64,000 nt of DNA from Schistocerca nitens (taxonomy: Eukaryota > Arthropoda > Insecta > Orthoptera > Acrididae). A model generated the notes under the pieces. It did not search any database. It was given only the letters and a program-made list of their open reading frames with translations, and was not told where the DNA came from. The position numbers and the translations under genes were made by a program. This document shows, piece by piece, positions 33,671 to 43,845 of this stretch (positions are counted from its first letter, which is position 1; every line of letters begins with the position of its first letter). The stretch spans positions 80,725,387 to 80,789,386 of the forward strand of contig NC_064622.1 in NCBI RefSeq assembly GCF_023898315.1, in the 5' to 3' direction.

Positions 33671-34130
33671 CTGCAATCAAGCTGACTGGGTCGCAACGAC
33701 AGAAGTCAAACATCAGAGAAGGAATGAATTTATTGCTCATATGATGCGTTTTAGTCTGCTAACGTTCAAATGTGTGTGAATTCCTAAGGGACCAAACTGC
33801 TGAGGTCATCGGTCCCTAGACTTACACTCCGCTTAAACTAAAACTCACTTACGCTGAGGACAACATACACACCCATGTCCGAGGGAAGACTCGAACCTCC
33901 GGCGGGAGGGGCCGCGCAATTCGTGACATGGCGCCTCTAACAGCGCGGTCATTCCGCGTGGCTGTGTGCTAATGCTTGTTTCACATACAACCTGAAACGT
34001 CATCTCTACTAGCAGTAATCGCTCCCGGATACCTGATGACAGGTAAATTCTGAAACGCGTCATATGGGAGATAAATTCATTTCTTGCCCGATATTTATTT
34101 TTTACCACTGTGACCCAGTCAGCCTGAATG
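33671..34130. repeat. Inverted-repeat element split by a SINE
   Basis: Left arm 33681-33753 (agctgactgggtc ... aatgaatttattgctcatatgatgcgttttag) pairs with the right arm 34045-34128 read backwards (ggctgactgggtc ... aatgaatttatctcccatatgacgcgtttcag), with indels between the blocks. The right arm continues into tacctgtcatcagg, reminiscent of Penelope-like ends. The loop is occupied by a SINE at 33765-33966. Confidence 0.6.
33765..33966 (-). mobile_element. SINE (tail B family)
   Basis: The reverse complement has a tRNA-like head ending in ggttcgagtcttccctcgg, the tail text tgagttttagtttaagc, and ccgatgacctcagcagtttgg. The short TSD tgctaacg (33757-33764) versus tgctaatg (33967-33974) has one mismatch. 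Confidence 0.8.
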
Positions 34131-34867
34131 AAGGGCTACTGATTGCAATAATAATCGCTAGCCGCCTGTATGACTTCATGTCACATTTATATTATTAAAA
34201 TTAAAACATTGTAATTGAAAATTAGATTCTATTTTTTTCTTATTCTAATTGAAGAAGACTTCCAAAAGAACAATACTAGGAACTTCTATAAAACTTTTAA
34301 ACAAGGGCTCCAAACGTACCAACCACTTACCTTGTGCTTCAAGAATGAAGACAGGAAATTAGCCCTAAACAACAAAGAAAATTGTGAAATATTAGCAAGC
34401 TATTTCAGTAAGTTGCTAAATTGTGTGGAACTAAGAGCAAACTTTCCAGAACATAATCCTGGACACACTCACGGAATCTCAAAATCACCGAGCATAGATG
34501 AAATCCAGAATGTCTATAAAGATCTGAAGAATGACAAGGACCCCCAGAAAGGTTCAGTAACTGCTGTAATCTGGAAAATTGCAGGTTCGGAAATAGTCAA
34601 GCAACTGGAAAACAGAAGCTATACTATAAGATTGGAAAACAGCATTAATTCACTCAATCCACAAAAAAGGAGATGAAACTGTCTCCAGCAGCTATAGGGG
34701 AATATCCCTGCGTCCAGTGACTTACAAAATTCTTTCAAAAGCAATACAAAACAGGCTGGAAAGCAGTAAGGAGTGCAGCGTGGAGGATTTAGACCAGAAT
34801 GATCTTGTGTGGAACAAATTTTAAATCTGAAATTCATAATGAGGTATAGAAGAATGAGATCTAAAAG

Positions 34868-35145
34868 CATTTAATATAACAACTGTAGACTTCAAAAAAG
34901 CGTGTGATTCAACTGACAGGAAAACATTGTTCAACACCCTAAAATAGATTAGAGCTGACAAAAAATCAGTGGCAATCATAAAAGACACGCTAACAAGTAC
35001 AAAATTCATTTAATATAACAACTGTAGACTTCAAAAAAGCGTGTGATTCAACTGACAGGAAAACATTGTTCAACACCCTAAAATAGATTAGAGCTGACAA
35101 AAAATCAGTGGCAATCATAAAAGACACGCTAACAAATACAAAATT
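34868..35145. repeat. Recent 139-bp tandem duplication in the LINE
   Basis: The unit 34868-35006 is repeated at 35007-35145. The copies are almost identical (one visible difference, acaagtac versus acaaatac), far less diverged than the surrounding LINE is from a working gene. The duplicated text covers RT motif A. Confidence 0.9.
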
Positions 35146-35477
35146 CAAAACTAGATTTTTAGGCGAAACCTCCAAGGCTTTTGAGATAAAACTGGCGTAA
35201 GGCAGTTCAGTTGTGTGCTACAAAACGTAATCAGGGAATGGAGGAAAATAACACAAGAAGAAGGCATTAGAAGAATCACAACTGGGTGCAAAGGGTGTAA
35301 TCTGAATTCTGATGGTCTGGCTTTTGCAGATGATCTTGCCATCTTTGCTGAATCTGTAGTAGATGCAACAATGCAGACAAATCTTCTGCAAGAGACAGCG
35401 TCAAAAGTAGTCTACGTATATCTTTTGAAAAAACAGAGTACATACATTTGAAGGAGACTGTAATGTGCGTAGTGTAA

Positions 35478-36205
35478 GACCTTCAGTACACACACCATCA
35501 GATTATTTGACTTGTCGCTCTAACGAAGTAGGCGAGTGTCAGCAATATGTCCCGTGGTCTTATCGTGGCGTGTTTATCTTCTGCTGTTAGGTCAGACGAC
35601 AGATATGCCACTTGCACGCTTAGAGTAGAAGATTGACGGTGATCAACTTTCAACAGAACTTGATTAATTTTCACACACATTTATTAAAATAATAACAAGC
35701 ATAAAAATTACTTAACTTGGTTCTGGATGCTATTTACAATTGACAATCTGAAATTCCCTTGGTATTGGTATGTTAATCTTATTATGTCTATACATTTATC
35801 GTCATGGCTATGTACAGGAATATGGTAATCTTATTAGGCGCAGGCTGAAACATGACTATAGACTGGTGCAGACAAATGTAGAACTCGCACAGACTAATGC
35901 AGACTGGTACAGACAAATGCAGACTGACTAATCGGAGGTCTGTACACTCGTTATAATACATCGCGCGTTCATGTATCACTGCGCGAGTGTGATCCGCGAG
36001 GAGAAAAGGTTCTACGTTAGCAGCAATCTCATTGGCTGCGTTACATATTAATACACGGATCGGTGGAAGCAGAATTTGGTCCGTCTTTATGGCAGCGCCA
36101 TCTCGTAGTGCGGAGACAGACGAGCGCTGTGCCTGCACTGTTGTGCTTAGCGGGGCGCGCTCTAGTGGGAAAGTTGTGTACACGCTGACTACGTGGAACT
36201 ATGTA
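35478..36205 (-). mobile_element. Possible solo LTR fossil in the LINE
   Basis: About 730 bp of non-LINE sequence interrupts LINE coding text. Read on the minus strand it begins tgtgtacatag and ends ggtcttaca, so it has TG...CA ends, and it contains an AATAAA signal about 190 bases before its end. It holds no coding parts. The family is unknown, and I did not find a clear target duplication, so the call is tentative. It is younger than the LINE it interrupts. Confidence 0.4.
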
Positions 36206-36330
36206 CACAACAGAAACACCGTAATATATGGAAGCTGATTATGGTAAACTGAAAAATACTACAAAATTTAAGTTTCTAGGGGGAATGATACAACCAACTG
36301 CTTTAGACAAAGAAACCAACCTAGTTGGTG

Positions 36331-36709
36331 CAGTATCGATAGCTGCGATACTGCGCCTGCCACGAGAAGAAACGCAGGTTGGCAGCAAAGTTGTTGTGGG
36401 CCGCCACGAGGGCGATCCGCCACGCGGCAGTCAATAGACGTAGAGCACCGAGTCTTCCTGCTGAGAAGACGACGAGCCATACAGCAGACGACACCAGCTA
36501 GCCCGCGGAGAAGAACCAATTATCTACGAACATTGTATCCTGTACTTTGTTTCGCTCAACATACCAGAAGATATGTAATCTTTTCATTTCTCTCAGTACA
36601 AGTTATTACTAATTGTTTGCTTTGTGTTGCATATCCTCACATCCTGGAAAGCTTCCTCGAATTGAATCCACACTTTTGCTCTGCTTATCCACTAAGGATA
36701 TAGCAGTTA
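36331..36709. mobile_element. Unidentified ~380-bp insertion in the LINE
   Basis: LINE coding text stops near 36330 and resumes near 36710. Flanks agttggtgca (36321-36330) and agttagggca (36710-36719) agree at 8 of 10 positions, a possible TSD. The insert starts gtatcgatagctgcgatac, which resembles gtatcgatagctacgatgc at 51984. It is GC-rich in its first half and has no coding capacity that I recognise. Confidence 0.45.
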
Positions 36710-36808
36710 GGGCAAGGAAAGTGGAGGTGGCTTCTCTACTAACAAAAATCCTGTACAACAAGAAATATATTTCCATAAATGCAGAACTTCGGCACTGCAA
36801 TACCGCCA

Positions 36809-37060
36809 TTAAACCAGAATTGCTTGTTGTTGTGGTCTACAGTCCTGAGACTGGTTTGATGCAGCTCTCCATGCTACTCTATCCTGTGCAAGCTTCTTCA
36901 TCTCCCAATACCTACTGCAACCTACATCCTTCTGAATCTGCTTAGCGTATTCATCTATTGGTCTCCCTCTACGATTTTTACCCTCTACGCTGCCCTCCAG
37001 TAATAAATTGGTTATCCCTTGATGCCTCAGAACATCCCTTCTTCTGGTCAAGTTGCGCAC
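36809..37060 (-). pseudogene. LINE type A ORF2, C-terminal block
   Basis: Frame RNLTRRRDVLRHQGITNLLLEGSVEGKNRRGRPIDEY continues with QKDVGCSRYWEMKKLAQD and WRAASNQSQDC. This is the conserved end of type A ORF2 and matches decayed versions at 15.0, 26.0, 27.6 and 58.2 kb. The role of the block is unknown. Confidence 0.8.
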
Positions 37061-37200
37061 AAATTTTTCTTCTCCCCAATTCTATTCAATACCTCCTCAT
37101 TAGTTATGTGATCTACCCATCTAACCTTCAGCATTATTCTGTAGCACCACATTTCAAAAGCTTCTATTCTTTTCTTGTCTAAACTATTTATCGTTCTCGT

Positions 37201-37713
37201 TTAACTTCCATACATGGAAACACTCCATACAAATACCATCAGAAACGACTTCCTGACATTTAAATCTATACTCGAAGTTAACAAATTTCTCTTCTTCAGA
37301 AACGCTTTCCTTGCCATTGCCAGTCTACATTTTATATCCTCTCTACTTCGACTATCATCAGTTATTTTGCTCCCCAAACAGCAAAACTCCTTTACTACTT
37401 TAAGTGTCTCATTTCCTAATCTAATCCCCTCAGTATCACCCGACTTAATTCGACTACATTCCATTATCCTCGTTTTGCTATTGTTGATGTTCATCTTATA
37501 CCCTCCTTTCAAGACACTGTCCATTCCGTTCAGCTGCTCTTCCAGGTCCTTTGCTGTCTCTGACAGAATTACAATGCCATCGGCGAACCTCAAAGTTTTT
37601 ATTCCTTCTCCATGGATTTTAATACCTACTACGAACTTTTCTTTTCTTTCCTTTACTGCTTGCTCAGTATACAGATTGAATAGCATCGGGGAGAGGCTAC
37701 AACCCTGTCTCAC
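37201..37713 (-). pseudogene. LINE type A reverse transcriptase, palm and thumb
   Basis: 170 codons. Starts at MRQGCSLSPMLFNLYTEQAV (RT motif B), then IKTLRFADGIVILSE, the catalytic box with FADG in place of FADD, so the second aspartate is lost and the copy would be inactive even with an open frame. MDSVLKGGYKMNINNSKTRIM, EFCCLGSKITDDSRSREDIKCR and NLLTSSIDLNVRK follow, as in other copies. The methionine is not the natural start, because RT text continues upstream in another frame. Confidence 0.85.
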
Positions 37714-38044
37714 TACCTTCCCAACACTGCTACCCTTTCATGTCCCTCGACTCTTATAACTGCCATCTGGTTTCTGTACAAATTGTAAATAGTCTGTCGC
37801 TCCCTGTATTTTACCCCTGCCACCTTCAGAATTTGAAAGAGAGTATTCCAGTCAACATTGTCAAAAGCCTTCTCTAAGTCTACAAATGCTAGAAACGTAG
37901 GTTTGCCTTTCCTTAATCTTTCTTCTAAGATAAGTCGTAGGGTCAGTATTGCCTCACGTGTTCCAGCATTTCTGCGGAATCCAAACTGATCTTCCCCGAG
38001 GTCGGCTTCTACCAGTTTTTCCGTTCGTCTGTAAGGAATTCGCG

Positions 38045-38461
38045 TTAGTATTTTGCAGCTGTGATAGTTAGGTAATTTTCACATCTGTCAACACTTGCTT
38101 TCATTGGGATTGGAATTATTATATTCTTCTTGAAGTCTGAGGAAATTTCGCCTGTCTCATACATCTTGCTCACCCGATGGTAGAGTTTTGTCTGGACTGT
38201 CTCTTCCAAGGCTGTCAGTAGTTCTAATGGAATGTTGTCTACTCCAGGGGCCTTGTTTCGACTTAGGTCTTTCAGTGCTCTGTCAAACTCTTCAAGCAGT
38301 ATCATATCTCCCATTTCATCTTCATCTATATCTTCTTCCATTTCCATAATATTGTCCTCAAGAACATCGCCCTCGTATAGACCCTCTATATACTCCTTAA
38401 ATCTTTCTGCTTTCCCTTTTTTGCTTAGAACTGGGTTTCCATCTGAGCTCTTGATATTCAT
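38045..38461 (-). pseudogene. LINE type A ORF2, region upstream of RT motif A
   Basis: 138 codons. Includes GNPVLSKKGKAERFKEYIEGLYEGD, LSRNKAPGVDNIPLELLTAL (the RT N-terminal block with KAPG.D.IP) and YETGEISSDFKKNIIIPIPMK. Motif A and FRRNAGTREAI-like text lie in the next 330 bases in shifted frames (near 37860-38040). Confidence 0.85.
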
Positions 38462-38541
38462 GCAAGTGGTTCTCTTTTCTGCAAAGATCTCTTTAATTTT
38501 CCTGTAGGCAGTATCTATCTAACCCCTCGTGAGATAAGTCT

Positions 38542-38742
38542 AAAAATGGTTCAAATGGCTCTGAGCACTATGGGACTCAACTGCTGAGGTCATTAGTCCC
38601 CTAGAACTTAGAACTAGTTAAACCTAACTAACCTAAGGACATCACAAACATCCATGCCCGAGGCAGGATTCGAACCTGCGACCGTAGCGGTCTTGCGGTT
38701 CCAGACTGCAGCGCCTTTAACCGTACGGCCACTTCGGCCGGC
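38542..38742 (-). mobile_element. tRNA-derived SINE (ccggccgg head, tail A)
   Basis: The reverse complement starts gccggccgaagtggccgtac with the B-box-like ggttcgaatcctgcctcgg and tail A ending in a short T run on that strand. TSD gtgagataagtct (38529-38541) versus gtgagatacgtct (38743-38755) has one mismatch in 13. Confidence 0.9.
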
Positions 38743-38879
38743 GTGAGATACGTCTCTACAACCTTACATTTGTCCTCTAGCAATACCTGCTTAGCCATTT
38801 TGCACTTCCTGTCGATCTCATTTTTGAGACGTTTGTATTCCTTTTTGCCTGCTTCACTTACTGCATTTTTGTACTATCT

Positions 38880-39440
38880 CCTTTTTGTATTGCTTTATGT
38901 ATCAAAATGTCTTTCGCTAAATACAGCCAAACATTCAGATGAAAAAGGAAAGAAGGAAACGAAAACGCTCAGGAAAATTTTGGTGCTAAAACACAAGAAC
39001 GAAAAACGGAAATTAAGAAGTAACAAAGAAGTTTATGAAGAAGTGGACCAATATCCGACACGATGAGGAAGATAAGAGTTGCATTCTGTGGACACCTAAA
39101 ACGGCTAGATGAAAACAGGAAAAATTTTTTCACAGCAGTCCGAAAACATCAGTGACGTGGACATAAGATGCTAAAGGAGACCTGACATAAATGGAAATAA
39201 TGGAGGAACAAATAGGAGAAATAGAAATGTTCAGAGAAAAAGTAAAAGGTTTCAAGGGCTTCGAGGAGAAAACGAAAAAAAAGAGAGGTGCAATATGGCC
39301 AGAAGAAAGAAGACAAAACATAGGGAAATAACGAAAAATTACTGGAAAGAAAGAAAAGGGAAAAGAAAGAATACGTATTTCATGTGGTCCTTAGGAGGCT
39401 AAACCAATTAAAATTAAAAAAAAAATTACAAAAATTCCGG
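38880..39440 (+). mobile_element. LINE 3' fragment (type uncertain)
   Basis: Very A-rich plus-strand text. Near 39062 it reads MRKIRVAFCGHLKRLDENR, matching the KRR..F.GH..RM..NR block after the thumb domain in several LINE clades, and EPIKIKKK-like text follows near 39400. Frames break often. An A-rich end near 39412-39430 may be the tail. Confidence 0.45.
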
Positions 39441-39664
39441 AACCTTAAAACCCCTGGAACCGGTATATTGCCAGTATCAGTGTCGATAACAAGCAAAAAT
39501 GGTCCAGATTTTCGATCCGCAGAGTGGCTGAACTGTAAACATAATTAAATTTGTACGGAATCCTCAGTGCACGAGTTAAATACACTTTCTGTATCTTAAA
39601 TAATGAAAGACTGCTTAAGGATCATGAAGCCTCAAGTACATAATGTAGGTGATAGTATTTTGAA
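39441..39664. other. No gene recognised
   Basis: No supported feature. Confidence 0.4.
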
Positions 39665-39862
39665 AAATTTTGGAAATTTTTGGTAAGGTCTTATGGCACC
39701 AAACTGATGAGATCATCGGTACTTAAGCCTACACACGATTACCCTATGGACAACACATACACACACCCATGCCCGAGGGAAGACTCGAACCTCCAACGGG
39801 GGGAGCCGCACCGACCGTGACAAGGCGTGTCAGACCGCGCGGCAACCTCTCGTGGCTATGTA
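39665..39862 (-). mobile_element. SINE related to tail B family
   Basis: The reverse complement has a tRNA-like head ending in gaggttcgagtcttccctcgg and a tail with ccgatgatctcatcagtttgg, then aaaatttccaaaa. The head text cgcgcggtctgac differs from the copy at 33765. A TSD was not established, so the ends are approximate. Confidence 0.7.
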
Positions 39863-39895
39863 TTTTGAGTTAAGGAGTGATCGGAAACGCATATT

Positions 39896-40345
39896 TCCAG
39901 AATGAGATTTTCACTCTGCAGCGGAGTGTGCGCTGACGTGAAACTTCCTCGCAGATTAAAACTGTGTGCCGGACCGAGACTCGAACTCGGGACCTTTGCC
40001 TACCGCGGGAAAGTGCTCTACCAAGTCAGCTACCCAAGCACTACTCACGTCCCGTCCTCACAGCTTTACTTCTGCCAGTATCTCGTCTCCTACCTTCCAA
40101 ACTTTACAGAAGCTTTCCTGCGAACCTTGCAGAACTAGCACTCGTGAAATAAAGGATATTGCGGAGGCATGGCTTAGCCATAGCTTGGGGCATGTTTCCA
40201 GAATGAGATTTTCACTCCGCAGCGGAGTGTGCGCTGATATGAAACTTCCTGGCAGATTAAAATTGTGTGCCGGTTCGACACTAACTCGGGACCTTTGCCT
40301 TTCGCGGGCAAGTGCTCTACCAACTGAGCTACGCAAGCACGACTC
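39896..40345 (-). repeat. Tandem tRNA-like units of the foldback family
   Basis: Two head-to-tail units in minus orientation. agaatgagattttcactc occurs at 39899 and 40200, giving a unit of 301 bases. The first unit is complete, with a tRNA-like module (39966-40039), a stem region, and ggatattgcggaggcatgg..cattt. The second ends after its tRNA-like module near 40345. In the second module the B-box region has lost bases (cgacactaactcggg). Unlike the other three loci, no inverted partner is seen. Confidence 0.75.
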
Positions 40346-41080
40346 ATGAATGTTTCAGTTGACACAAGATTTCGAATGACTAATGGGCCCAAGGCTCGTG
40401 TTTCGAAACTTCTCGAGTTTCAAAACAACATTCTGCCTTCCGCTTAGCAATTCATGGCATCATCTTGAAAGAAAAACAAAAAACAACCTGAATAAATTTA
40501 AAAAAAGCCCCACCGGCAATTGACCTTTAGTCTTGGACTTTCACGACTGTAGCTTGTAACCTGTCGAAGACGGAAAGTTACTCCCTGCATGAATATGCCT
40601 CTAATGGGCAGACAAGTCCGAAAAGAAAAGACCCCACGCATACAACTGCATTATGAGATTCATGTGTCCTTCAGCAACAACAATTATTGCTGCCCCATCG
40701 AAAGTATACTCAACACGTAGCAGAATTCTTAGCACTGTGTGCGCTTTAGCTAACAGATCGCTAACTACGTGAACGACACGTTGGGAGACTATGATCTACG
40801 CTACGAAGTGTCGATTCGTCACCGAGCGCCTGGCCTCGAAGCCCCTTGTAAGCCACAGAAGGTCGCGCCTCGCGTTCGCGCGCTAACGGTTCCATGTACA
40901 CAGGCGATCTCGCGAGCCGTCAGCTCGGTGGAACTTTCACTGCTGTGACCGTTTATCCAGTGACGACAGACTCTTGCTGAGTTCTGCGAGAGAACAATCT
41001 CTTAAAAGGCCTTCAGAAAAAAGTCTGCAGTCCCTGTACATCACAAGGAACTGTACATTACAGACGCGCTGCTGGAAAGC
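40346..41080. other. No gene recognised
   Basis: Contains a CpG-rich patch at 40840-40930 (cgcgcctcgcgttcgcgcgc). No coding motif seen. Confidence 0.4.
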
Positions 41081-41082
41081 TA

Positions 41083-42481
41083 CACTACTGGCCATTAAAA
41101 TTGCTATACCACGAAGATGACGTGCTACAGACGCGAAATTTAACCGACAGGAATAAGATGCTGTGATGTGCAAATGATTAGCTTTTCAGAGCATTCACAA
41201 TAGGTTGGTGCAGGTGGCGACACCTACAACGTGCTGACATGAGGAAAGTTTCCAACTGATTTCTCACACACAAACAGCAGTTGACCGGCGTTGACTGGTG
41301 AAACGTTGTTGCGATGTCTCGTGTAAGGAGGAGAAATGCGTACCATCACGTTTCCGACTTTGATAAAGGTCGGATTCTAGACTATCGCGATTGCGGTTTA
41401 TCGTATCCCGACATTGCTGTTCGCGTTGGTCGAGATCCAATCACTGTAAGCAGAATTGGAATCGGTGGGTTCAGAAGGGTAATACGGCACGCCGTGCTTG
41501 ATCCCAACGGCCTCGTATCACTAGCAGTCGAGATGACAGGCATCTTATCCTCATGGCTGTAACGGATGGTGCAGCCACGTCTCGATCCCTGAGTCAACAG
41601 ATGCGGACGTTTGCAAGACAACAACCATCTGCACGAACAGTTCGACGACGTTTGCAGCCGAATGGACTATCAGCTCTTAGACCCTTGGCTGCGATTACCC
41701 TTGACGCTGCATCACAGACAGGAGCGCCTGCGATGGTGTACTCAACCCGGGTGCACGAATGGCAAAACGTCATTTTTTCGGATGAATCCAAGTTCTGTTT
41801 ACAGTATCATGATGGTCGCATCCGTGTTTGGCGACATCGCGGTGAACGCAAATTGGAAGCGTGTATTCGTCATCGCCATACTGGCGTATCGCCCGGCGTG
41901 ATGGTATGGGGTGCCATTGGTTACATGTCTCGGTCACCTCTTGTTCCCATTGACGGAACTTAGAACAGTGGACGTTACATTTCAGATGTGTTACGACCCG
42001 TGGCTCTACCCTTCATTCGATCCCTGCGAAACACTACATTTCAGCAGTATAATGCACGACCGCATGTTGCAGGTCGTGTACGGGCCTTTCTGGATACAGA
42101 AAATGTTCGACGGCTGCCCTGGCTAGCACATTCTCCAGATCTCTCGCCAATTGAAAACGTCTCGTCAATGGTGGCGGAGCAACTGGCTCGTCACGATACG
42201 CCAGTCACTACTCTTGATGAACTGTGGTATCCTGTTGAAGCTACTTGGGCAGCTGTACCTGTACACGCAATCCAAGCTCTGTTTGACTCAATGCCCAGGC
42301 GTATCAAGGCCGTTATTACGGCAGAGGTGGTTTTTCTGGGTACTGATTTCTCAGGATCTGCGCACCCAAATTGCGTGAAAATGTAATCACATGTCAGTTC
42401 TAGTATAATATATCTGTCCAATGAATACCCGTTTATCATCTGCATTTCTTCTTGGTGTAGCAATTTTAATGGCCCGTAGTG
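41083..42481 (+). mobile_element. Tc1-like transposon, second family
   Basis: 1399 bp flanked by TA on both sides (41081-41082, 42482-42483). Left TIR cactactggccattaaaa; right TIR read inward cactacgggccattaaaa. Both continue attgctayacca. One transposase gene on the plus strand, broken by frame changes and with a lost catalytic residue. Confidence 0.92.
41314..42386 (+). pseudogene. Tc1-like transposase, catalytically dead
   Basis: ATG at 41314 opens MSRVRRRNAYHHVSDFDKGR, a helix-turn-helix start. Three frames carry the protein: 41314-41470, then 41553-41963 (DGAATSRSLSQQMRTFARQQ, VIFSDESKFCLQY with the first aspartate, GVMVWGAIGYMSRSPLVPIDGT), then 41988-42386 (LRPVALPFIRSLRN, FQQYNARPH, SPDLSPIENV). 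The second catalytic aspartate of the DD34E triad is tyrosine here (QQYN for QQDN). Frame changes occur near 41470-41550, near 41690-41750 and near 41960. The C-terminus reads SMPRRIKAVITAE. Confidence 0.9.
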
Positions 42482-42483
42482 TA

Positions 42484-43040
42484 TTGGCTGCCATATATTG
42501 TTGTGTTGAAACTTAGTACCAGGTGAAAACGGCGGACCACCCTCAGAATCTTCGCTCGAATGTTTATCAGAGCACAGGATTGTCGACGACCGGAAATGCT
42601 GTAAAATCTGAATTTGTAAACGTCTTAAGAGGAAACGACAAACGAAAATGTTGCTCAAATTCAGGATTTCTCTTCTCCGTACTGGAATGCAGTAGACAAC
42701 AGTGATTTGCTAAAATGTATAAAAAATACATTAAAATTTTTATTGGCATCTTTTTACTGAAAAGTATTAATATATTCACTGAGTACTCGGGATTTTCCCG
42801 GGCAGCTCTGACAGCTAATAGACCGACGGTTGTCGCTGTAACTCCGGTTGTAGTTATCTGAAACATGAAATTAACATATCACTCTGATCATTACAGATAT
42901 AATTTTAGTTTGCCGTAGGGATATGCAGAAAACTCTTCTTGGCGAAATTATAGATATTTGTAAAAATGGCAATTTTTTGACCCCTCATTTTTGGCCAAAA
43001 AATACTAAATATCAGCATAAAAAATCGGCTACGACGAACT
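42484..43040. other. No gene recognised
   Basis: AT-rich with short ORFs and no motif. It probably includes the 3' flank of the minus-strand fragment that follows. Confidence 0.4.
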
Positions 43041-43059
43041 GTGGAGAAATCAATTTGCT

Positions 43060-43620
43060 TCAACGCAGACCAGAAATCATAAAAGGGGACGAAAATTGTG
43101 GCGTAGGCGACGAAAACCAAGCGTAAAAACATGGTTTTGAGAAAAACGCATTTAAAATTAGACAAGTGTTTACAACATAACAAAGGGACATATCTTGCAA
43201 CATACGGGATATGAGAGACGCTTGGTCCATAACAACTATTGCCCCGACTAGTAGATGGCTGTTTTCTGCTACTTTGTCTTGATAAGCCCTCATTTTCTTC
43301 CTCAAAGCCCTTTTCGCCGCTGCGCGCAAAACTGCTGGCGTCTCTTCCTTCATAGAATCGGCGCATTTCATCGCCGATTTTGATTTAAGGGCATCTGCCA
43401 TGTGCATTAATACAGTATCACCTACGTTGAACAGATATAAGGCCAAATTTGAAGCAATGTTGACAATTTCGCTTCGGCTGGATGTTATTTTTGGAGTGTA
43501 TCTCTAAATGAGACTATTGAAACTTTCGTTCACATTTTGAGTAAAACTGCCCAAACAACGCCCCAGGAAACTAGGTTTTCTCAAATCGGTGTAAACAGCG
43601 GTGATGGCATGGATAATGAG
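43060..43620 (-). pseudogene. Possible Mutator-like transposase C-terminal fragment
   Basis: The open part (43060-43446, 128 codons) reads ALYLFNVGDTVLMHMADALK and later KRALRKKMRAYQDKVAENSH, LLVGAIVVMD. Just upstream in other frames lie a KCERKFQ/NESFNS-like string near 43525-43545 and ITSSRSEIVNIASNLALYLFN-like text. A motif of the form NESFNS..W...PK....S..IVEIA..LA...FN.G is common near the end of a widespread arthropod transposase-derived family that I associate with Mutator-like elements. That family link is from memory and uncertain. No terminal repeats were identified. Confidence 0.35.
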
Positions 43621-43845
43621 TTGCGTCCATGGCTTTTTGAGTTTATAACTTTCCAGTTCACCGTTTGCTTCAGCTTCAAACGCTCACAGGATCGAACTTC
43701 GCGGGTAATATTTTGGGGAATAATTCTTCAATAAGTGTACATTCGAATTACGTACTGAAAAAAATTTCGAGTTTTTTTTTACCTTCACCCTGTAGTTTCC
43801 GCTTTAGATGTCCCGACAGAGCCTGCTTACAAAATTTCAAGTATC

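Larger units (their letters stand above)
34240..36826 (+). mobile_element. LINE with internal duplication and two insertions
   Basis: Text follows an insect LINE ORF2: NDKDPQKGSVTAVIWK near 34530-34575, SYRGISLRPVTYKILSKAIQNRLE near 34690-34760, ITTVDFKKACDSTDRKTLFNTLK (motif A, present twice because of the 139-bp duplication), VIREWRKITQEEGI near 35225-35265, and LAFADDLAIFAE with the FADD box kept at 35322-35333. It breaks near 35462, resumes YGKLKNTTKFKFLGGMIQP near 36240-36300, breaks again near 36330, and resumes AVRARKVEVASLLTKILYNKKYISINAELRHCN near 36710-36810. Its end is capped by the minus-strand type A LINE at 36828. Confidence 0.8.
36828..38879 (-). mobile_element. LINE type A, minus strand, split by a SINE
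   Basis: About 2 kb of type A LINE, the best-kept copy of this type in the window. From 3' to 5' along the plus strand: the 3' end with caacaacaagcaa near 36828, the C-terminal block at 36809-37060, RT frames at 37201-37713 and 38045-38461, the SINE at 38542-38742, and upstream text EAGKKEYKRLKNEIDRKCK near 38780-38860. Three or four frame changes separate the pieces. Its 5' side abuts a different plus-strand LINE fragment. Confidence 0.9.
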
